A DNA stretch of 12,739 nucleotides from Allomyces macrogynus ATCC 38327 (lineage: Eukaryota > Blastocladiomycota > Blastocladiomycetes > Blastocladiales > Blastocladiaceae): contig GG745329.1 in the NCBI GenBank assembly GCA_000151295.1, positions 471,763 to 484,501 on the forward strand, written 5' to 3'. Of the stretch, positions 7,377-12,739 are shown piece by piece (the first letter of the stretch is position 1; each line of letters starts with the position of its first letter). The position numbers were made by a program, and so were the translations under genes. The notes beneath the pieces were generated by a model. It was not told the origin of the DNA. It did no database searches and worked only from the letters and a program-made list of their open reading frames with translations.

Positions 7377-10300
7377 ATTGATATCGCTCACCCACGGCAC
7401 GAGCTCCTGCTCGTGGCCGCCGAGGTAGAGCACGCCACAGGCGTCGACGACCCGCACTTCGCCGTTCCGCGTCCAGCTCGCGGGCGTGACCTTGGTCGTG
7501 AGCGGCATCGACCGCCACACGAGCAGCTTGTCGCCGGCGCCTTCGCGTTTGCACATGATGAGCAGGTCGTTGAACAGGAAAAACTGGAAGTCCTTGTGCA
7601 GCATGTGCTCGTGCAGCTTGGGCAGCGGCGGGGTCGCGGGCGCCGTCAGCGCGTTCTTGAGGGGCTTGTCGCCGTGCGCGGCAAGCAGCCGCGCCCCCGA
7701 AATGGCGGCCTTGAGCGACATGGTCGACGGCGACGACGCGAGCAGCGTCGACGCCGCAAACGCGGCGGTCGTCGACATGGCTCCGTGGTTGTGGTGGTGG
7801 TGGTCGTGCGCGGGCGCCGCGTGGTGGCGAAGCCCCGCACCGGCGCCGGGCACGCCCGCAGCCGTGCCCTGGTTGGGCAGCGTCACGAACCGGACGACAT
7901 ACAGCGCGCCTTCGCGCACGAGCCGGCGGTGCGGCTGCACGAGTGGGAACGGCATGTGGCCGGACCCGCGCAACCGCGCGTGGATCGCGACCAACTTGTC
8001 GACGTTCTCCTGGTCGCGCTTGCGCTCGTTGATTTCGTCGGCGCGGCGCTCCACTTCGGCCAGGGCCAGCGACAGGTCGGCATAGTCGGGGTGGTCGGCG
8101 GGCGTGTGCTTGACGAGATCGCGCAGCAGCAGGCGGTACCGCGGAATGCGCTGGATCGGCAGCAGCAGGTACGACTGCAAGTTGATCTGGTGGTGGCCCG
8201 GCTTCTTGGCCGTCTCGGCAAGGAACGCGCGCAGCTTCTTGCGCTTCGAGAGCCACCGCGACAGCTCGCTGATGCCCTTGTCGGCATTGGAAATGAACAT
8301 CGAGTACATTTTCAGGTAGGCCGCATGCTTGACAAAGATGCGACCGATGCGCTCGCTGCCGTCGGGCTCGTGTAGTGCCTTGAGGAAGTAGTCCTTGTGG
8401 AACGCGAGAATCGAGTCGACATTGGCAAAGAGCAGCCGGTACTCGTCGGACGAGAGCAAGTGCTGCTGCATGATCGGACGGTAGTAGTGCGTCACGAGGA
8501 ACGTCAATTCCTGCACGTAGGTCTCTTCGGTCGCGATGATCTCGGCCACGATCCGCGCGCGCTTCTTCAAGTCGCACGCCGCGTGCGGCACCAGCTCAAT
8601 CTTGGATGGGACCGCGGGCAACTGCTTCGACTCGAGACTCATTGTGCTCTCGTGAATCGACGACGTGTGGTGGTGGTGAAGCTGGTGGCCGTGGCTGTGG
8701 TGCGACGACGACCCGTGGTGCGTGCTGCTGCCACTGCTGCTGCTGCCCGAGCTGTGACTGCTCAAACTCGTCGCGCGCGCCATGCCCAAGTCCGTCTCGC
8801 CACGCTGGAACCGGCGCAGCGCCTCGGTCTCGGCGTGCTCGGGCATCAAGTCGTAGGCGTCGTGCAAGTATTGCAGCAAGTTGCCGACGGCCGTCGCGTG
8901 CGCGGCGCTGTCCCAATTCAACTCGCGGCGGTGCGAGCCAGTCGACGACGAACGGTGGTGCGGCGCCGCGTGGTGCACGTCCTTGTCCTTACCAAACAGC
9001 GTGAAATGGAACGTCGAGTCGTCGGACGTGCGCCGCGGCTGCCGTGACGTGGACGCGCTGCGCGACCGCGACTCGTCGCGGTGCCGCTTGAACAGACCCG
9101 CGAGTTTCGGCAGGTGCTTGCGCGACGGCGAGTGGCTGTGCCGGTGGTCGTCGGCTGTCGCGGCGTGTGGCGGGTGCATTGGCGCCGCAGGGCCAAACGA
9201 CGAGCTGCGCACGGGCGGCGGCGGCAACGGCATCTTCTCGGCGGCCAACGACGGCGACGTGGCTGAATGCAGCAGCTTGGGCTCCGCGATGGGCGACCGC
9301 GAAAGCTCAATGACACGTGCCGCGGCCATGGGTGGCGACCCGACAAGGGGTGTGGGCTTCGGCCGGTCAAACGACCGCCGCATGAACGGAATGGCGTGCG
9401 GGACCGGGTTACCGACCTCGGCCTTAGGCACGGGAGCACGCTCGACGACGGGTGCGACGGGCGCCGACCCCGTCGAGTCGAAACTGTCGCCGGAACTCGA
9501 CGACCGACGTTCCTCGTGCAGGTGGCTCAACCCGAGCATGTCGATCGAGTGCCGCTGGTAGGTGATCGGCGTCGGCGGCGGCGCGGTCTTGTCGACTTTG
9601 TCGAACAGCGCCGGGTCGCTGGCCAGCGACAGGTTAAGCAGCGGCAGCGGCTTACGCCGGCCGAGCACGGGAGAGACGGGCGAGGTCACGGCCGTCGCGG
9701 GCGCCGAGACCGACATGGTCGGGATGGCAGCCTTGGGCGCGGGCGACGGCGGGAGTGGCGGCAGCGGCGGCAAGCCGTCCTCTTCGACGGCGATCGACCG
9801 CGTGTCCTGGGTCTCGATCGTGAGCATCGTCGCCGTGTCGCACGTGGTACTGCTGGTGGGCTGTTCCTTGTCGAGCCGGCGGCGGCCGACTGGCGTCTTG
9901 GACCGCCCACGACGCTCGATATACGAGTCGCCAGCCGACATGAGCGACGCGGCATCGGCATCGCTGCGCGAACGGTCGCGGCCGCGATCGAGCGACGTGA
10001 CGCCGCCGTGGTACGAGATCGACCGGTGCGTCGACCCACTCGACGTTGACATGGTACGCGACAGCTGCGACTGCAGCGGGTCCTGAGAGTCGCTGCTCAT
10101 GACCTCGTAGAGGCCGCTCGACGTCGACGAGACGCCGTTGGGCGAGAGCAGAGGTGACATCAAAGGCTTAAACGACGCGTCCCACGGGTTGTTGTCAACC
10201 AGGAACGTGTCGAGCCTCGACAGCATGCCAAACTCGAGCGGCAAATGCGTGATCTTGTTGGTACGAATGTCCAAATAGTGCAGCTCCTTGAGCTCGCGGA

Positions 10301-12739
10301 TCCACGGCGCTAAAAGCGGGATCAATCTGGAGTGAGTCATACGGAAAAGCTGCGCCGGTCAAGGACAAAATATCAACGTACGGATGGCAGACAGCTCGTT
10401 GATGCTCACGTTGAGCACCTGCAAGTGCTCGAGCGCCTGGAGCTCGACGGGCAGCTCGGCCAAACAATTTTCACGCACGTTCAAGTCGCGCAAGCTGACG
10501 AGCCGGGCCAGTGACGCCGGCAAGTTTTTGAGCTTGTTCGAGCTCAAGTCGAGCGCGACCAAGTGGTCAAACTGGCGGAAGACGCCCTCAGGCAACGCCT
10601 GGATCTTGCGCCCACGCAGGCTCAACACATCGACGGTCGGGTCCACTTCAAAGTAGACTTCCAAGAACCCGGGCGAGTGCGTGGCCGCATTCGATCCGGT
10701 GGTCATACCCGACGTCGACGCGTCCGACGGCTGCCGCGACAGGCCATCGACCGTGGAACTGTAGTAACTTGACCCGATCCCGGAATCGTGCTCCTCGTCG
10801 TTGGTCGTCGACGTGGTGAGCCGCGCCGTAGCCAGGTGGCTGCCGGACATGCGCTTGGTCGCGAGCGCGTTCGCCGACGACCGGCGCACGGGCGCCGTGA
10901 CCGTCTTGATCCCCGACCCGGGCTCAGCCGCGATCCCCGAGTCTCCCGACGACGACGTCGACTGGAACGAGACGGGCGGCGCGCGGTCGCCGCGGCCCCA
11001 GTTACCGTTATCCTCGACGTCGGCATCGATGCCTGTATCGGTACTGGTCACGGTCGTGCGGCGTGAGACGCCCTGCTGCGCGTCCTCGATGGCCGCGGCA
11101 GAGAGCACCGACGACGTGCCCGACGACAGCTGCGAGACGGGCCGGCTGGCGCGGTCGCCGTTTGACGACTCGTCGTAGTTGCGAGTGTTGCGCTTGCGGT
11201 GCCTTGCGACTTCGAGATCCTGCTTGAGCGCTTCCTTGCGCAGCTTCTTGAGCCGGCGACGCTCGCGCCGCTCCTCGGGCGTCTCGTCGCCGTGCTTCTG
11301 CGACCGGTGCCGCTCGCTCACGTCCTCAGACTTGTCGTCGTCGTCGTCGTCGACTTGGTCGTTGGCCTTGTCGGGCTGCGGCTGCAGCTGCGGCTGCGAA
11401 TGCGACTCGAGCTGCTGAGCCTGCTGCTCGGTCTGCGGCTGCGACGGCGGCTGCGGCGGCACGAGTTGTGGCACTTGCAGCGGCGCCGGCTTGTTCTCCT
11501 CAGCCGTCTCGCTCACCGTCACCGCCGGCTTCTCCGCATCCTCCTCCGCAGCGGCATGCTGCTTGCTATCGCCACGGGGCGGAATATGCACAGTGGCATT
11601 CCCGACCACTAGAGACAAGACTGATTCCTCATCGACATTCCCCGCCGTCGACGAATGACTGCTGGCCACCGATACGTGCCGCTTCAAGTGCGACTCGCCC
11701 GCGGCGTGCCGCCTTCCGCGGCGCTCCGCATCGGCCTCGGCAATCGCGACCGCGGCCGCGGCCTCCGGGTACAGTGACGGCGATAGCATCGGCACGTCTT
11801 CGAGAATCGTCGAGAAGACCGACTTGACGTCGCGCGACGGGCGGCGGAACGCCGTGACGCGCGAAATTGTGGGCGTGCGGAGCAGCCGGGTGGTCGGGCC
11901 CAGGACTGGTGCGGCCGCGGCGGCCAGGACGAGCGGCGGCGGGCGCGCACGGCCCGACCGGCCGGACCGCGAGGAGCCGAGCGAGGGGGTCGGGGACGGC
12001 AACGGGGCCGACGTGTCGATCCACGTGGGTGTGGTCACGGGCGACGGCGCCGCGAGCGTCGCCGACAGGTCGATCCCGAGGTCGAGAGACGGGAGCAGGT
12101 CGAGCCGCGCGAGCGATGGCGCCGATTTCGGCGGGGTCGGCGGCGACGAGACGGCTGCGTCCTTGGCCGGGACGGCGGGCGGGGCCACGGGCTCGTCGTC
12201 CTCGACGGGCGGCTCCAAAACCTTGTCGGCAGTTGCGGCAGCGGGGGTCTCGTCCTCCTCGGTGACGACCGTCGAGCAGTCGTAGTCCGGGTTGGTCAGC
12301 GCGCGGGCCGCGTCGTCGAGGTCCGACGCGCGGCGGGTCGAGATGCGCGACGCGCGCCGCGACAGGTTGCCAATCACCTCGATAATGGTTTCCTCGACCG
12401 TCTCCTCGATGACTTCCTCCTCGACTTCGGTCTCGTCGGCAGCGACGGCGGCGGGCGCAGCTGGAACGGCAGGTTCCGTCGATGCAGCAGCCACGACATC
12501 GGCCGAGGGCTCAGGAGCCGGTGCCGGAGCCATGGGTGCGGGTGCGGGCGCGGCAGCAACGACTTCTTTGCTCAACACGGGCTCTTCGGCCGCCGGCGCG
12601 ACGGGTTCTGGCGAATTAGTTTCGGAACCTGGAACGTGACCAAAAGAGAAGTCAGAAACTGACCTCGCAACCCTGAGTCTCGTGACAAAATAAACTACAA
12701 AGCGTACCGGGCGACGTCAAGTCAAGCGGATCCGTCTTG
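7359..12739 (-). CDS. LRR-DH-PH Rho guanine nucleotide exchange factor (5'-partial)
   Basis: Minus-strand exons: 12739-12708 (partial), 12628-10382, 10309-7359. The visible part is 1742 aa and runs off the right edge. The family role is to load GTP onto a Rho/Rac/Cdc42-type GTPase at the membrane-cytoskeleton interface. Order of parts, numbered from the window edge: Ala/Pro/Glu-rich and Ser-rich low complexity to ~670, with tandem RRAS sites (~98-115), a poly-Asp run and a basic helical stretch RRERRRLKKLRKEALKQ; about five 23-residue LRRs (~675-805) with an NPWD cap; a second Ser/Pro/His-rich stretch (~805-1340); DH (~1340-1530) with EIIATEETYVQEL and LLLPIQRIPRYRLLL; PH (~1555-1742) interrupted by an insertion of about 90 residues. 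The DH call is firm. The first exon is inferred from a good intron and an open frame; otherwise translation could start at Met, complement of 12531-12533. The GTPase partner is unknown. Low-complexity frames are easily miscalled, but exon phases all agree. Confidence 0.92.
10310..10381 (-). other. RhoGEF intron within the LRR region (72 bp)
   Basis: On the minus strand the donor is GTACGT and the acceptor TAG. Splicing makes LSAIPPWIRELKELHYL, which restores the exact 23-residue LRR period and a typical IPP turn. A second in-frame choice exists (donor GTTGAT 4 nt later, acceptor CAG 17 nt earlier), adding seven residues. Retention ends the protein after a few codons. Confidence 0.85.
12629..12707 (-). 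other. RhoGEF 5'-most visible intron (79 bp)
   Basis: On the minus strand the donor is GTACGC, CTGAC lies about 25 nt before the end, and the acceptor is CAG. Phase 1: G joins GT to make Gly, linking KTDPLDLTSP to SETNSPEPVAP. Reading straight through instead meets a TGA with no ATG after it, which supports splicing. The upstream exon is only 32 nt inside the window. Confidence 0.65.

Noticed and set aside
7362..9561. Several plus-strand open frames of 130-340 codons opposite the RhoGEF
   Set aside because: They mirror the DH-PH and Ser-rich coding sequence on the minus strand, contain no domain, and are composition artefacts.
1..12739. CRISPR arrays, bacterial operons, Shine-Dalgarno sites, attachment sites
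   Set aside because: Both genes are spliced eukaryotic genes, and no spaced direct-repeat array or prokaryotic signal is seen.

Overview
The window is eukaryotic nuclear DNA, GC-rich in its coding parts. It holds two spliced protein genes that face each other (convergent), with a long promoter-side spacer on the left and a 1.15 kb spacer between their 3' ends. All seven introns I can place are GT-AG. The five in the ATPase gene carry a CTGAC branch-point-like motif 18-31 nt before the acceptor, and GTACG-type donors recur. A spliced, GC-rich, fungus-like gene style, a Na,K-ATPase-like (type IIC) P-type pump and an LRR-DH-PH RhoGEF together suggest a zoosporic fungus, most likely Blastocladiomycota (Allomyces/Catenaria/Blastocladiella relatives). 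That placement is inference, not proof.

Left part (1-2053): about 1.77 kb with no convincing gene. It contains homopolymer tracts (C14, G16), an 11-bp and a 6-bp tandem repeat and a small palindrome, then a good TATA box at 1770-1777. About 140 nt below the TATA box starts a 39-codon upstream ORF, which ends 21 nt before the main start codon.

Middle (2054-6212, + strand): a six-exon gene whose joined exons give exactly 1107 codons plus stop, encoding a type IIC P-type ATPase related to animal Na,K- and H,K-ATPase alpha subunits. The catalytic motifs are intact (TGES, DKTGTLT, KGAPE, TGDGVND). The ion-binding residues are rewritten: PEGL has become PQGL in M4, a histidine sits where Na,K-ATPase has Ser775 and gastric H,K-ATPase has Lys791, and the third Na+ site (Thr807, Asp926 and Glu954 in pig numbering) is gone. 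There is also an insertion of roughly 70 residues in the cytoplasmic M6-M7 loop. This is the most interesting item: a fungal pump whose ion specificity and electrogenicity cannot be assumed to match those of Na,K-ATPase.

Right part (7359-12739, - strand): the 3' 5.2 kb of a large gene, running off the right edge, for a multidomain Rho guanine nucleotide exchange factor. In order it has a roughly 670-residue low-complexity regulatory region, about five 23-residue leucine-rich repeats, a second Ser-rich disordered region, a DH (RhoGEF) domain and a C-terminal PH domain split by a roughly 90-residue insertion. It would switch a Rho-family GTPase and so affect actin, polarity or zoospore shape. 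Tandem RRAS sites and a DSGIGS motif suggest phosphorylation and turnover control.

Between the genes (6213-7358): no convincing gene. The only canonical AATAAA signals on each strand lie far from the corresponding stop codons and sit in a shared 13-bp sequence present as an inverted repeat, so the two transcripts may overlap. The two genes have no obvious functional link beyond being neighbours.
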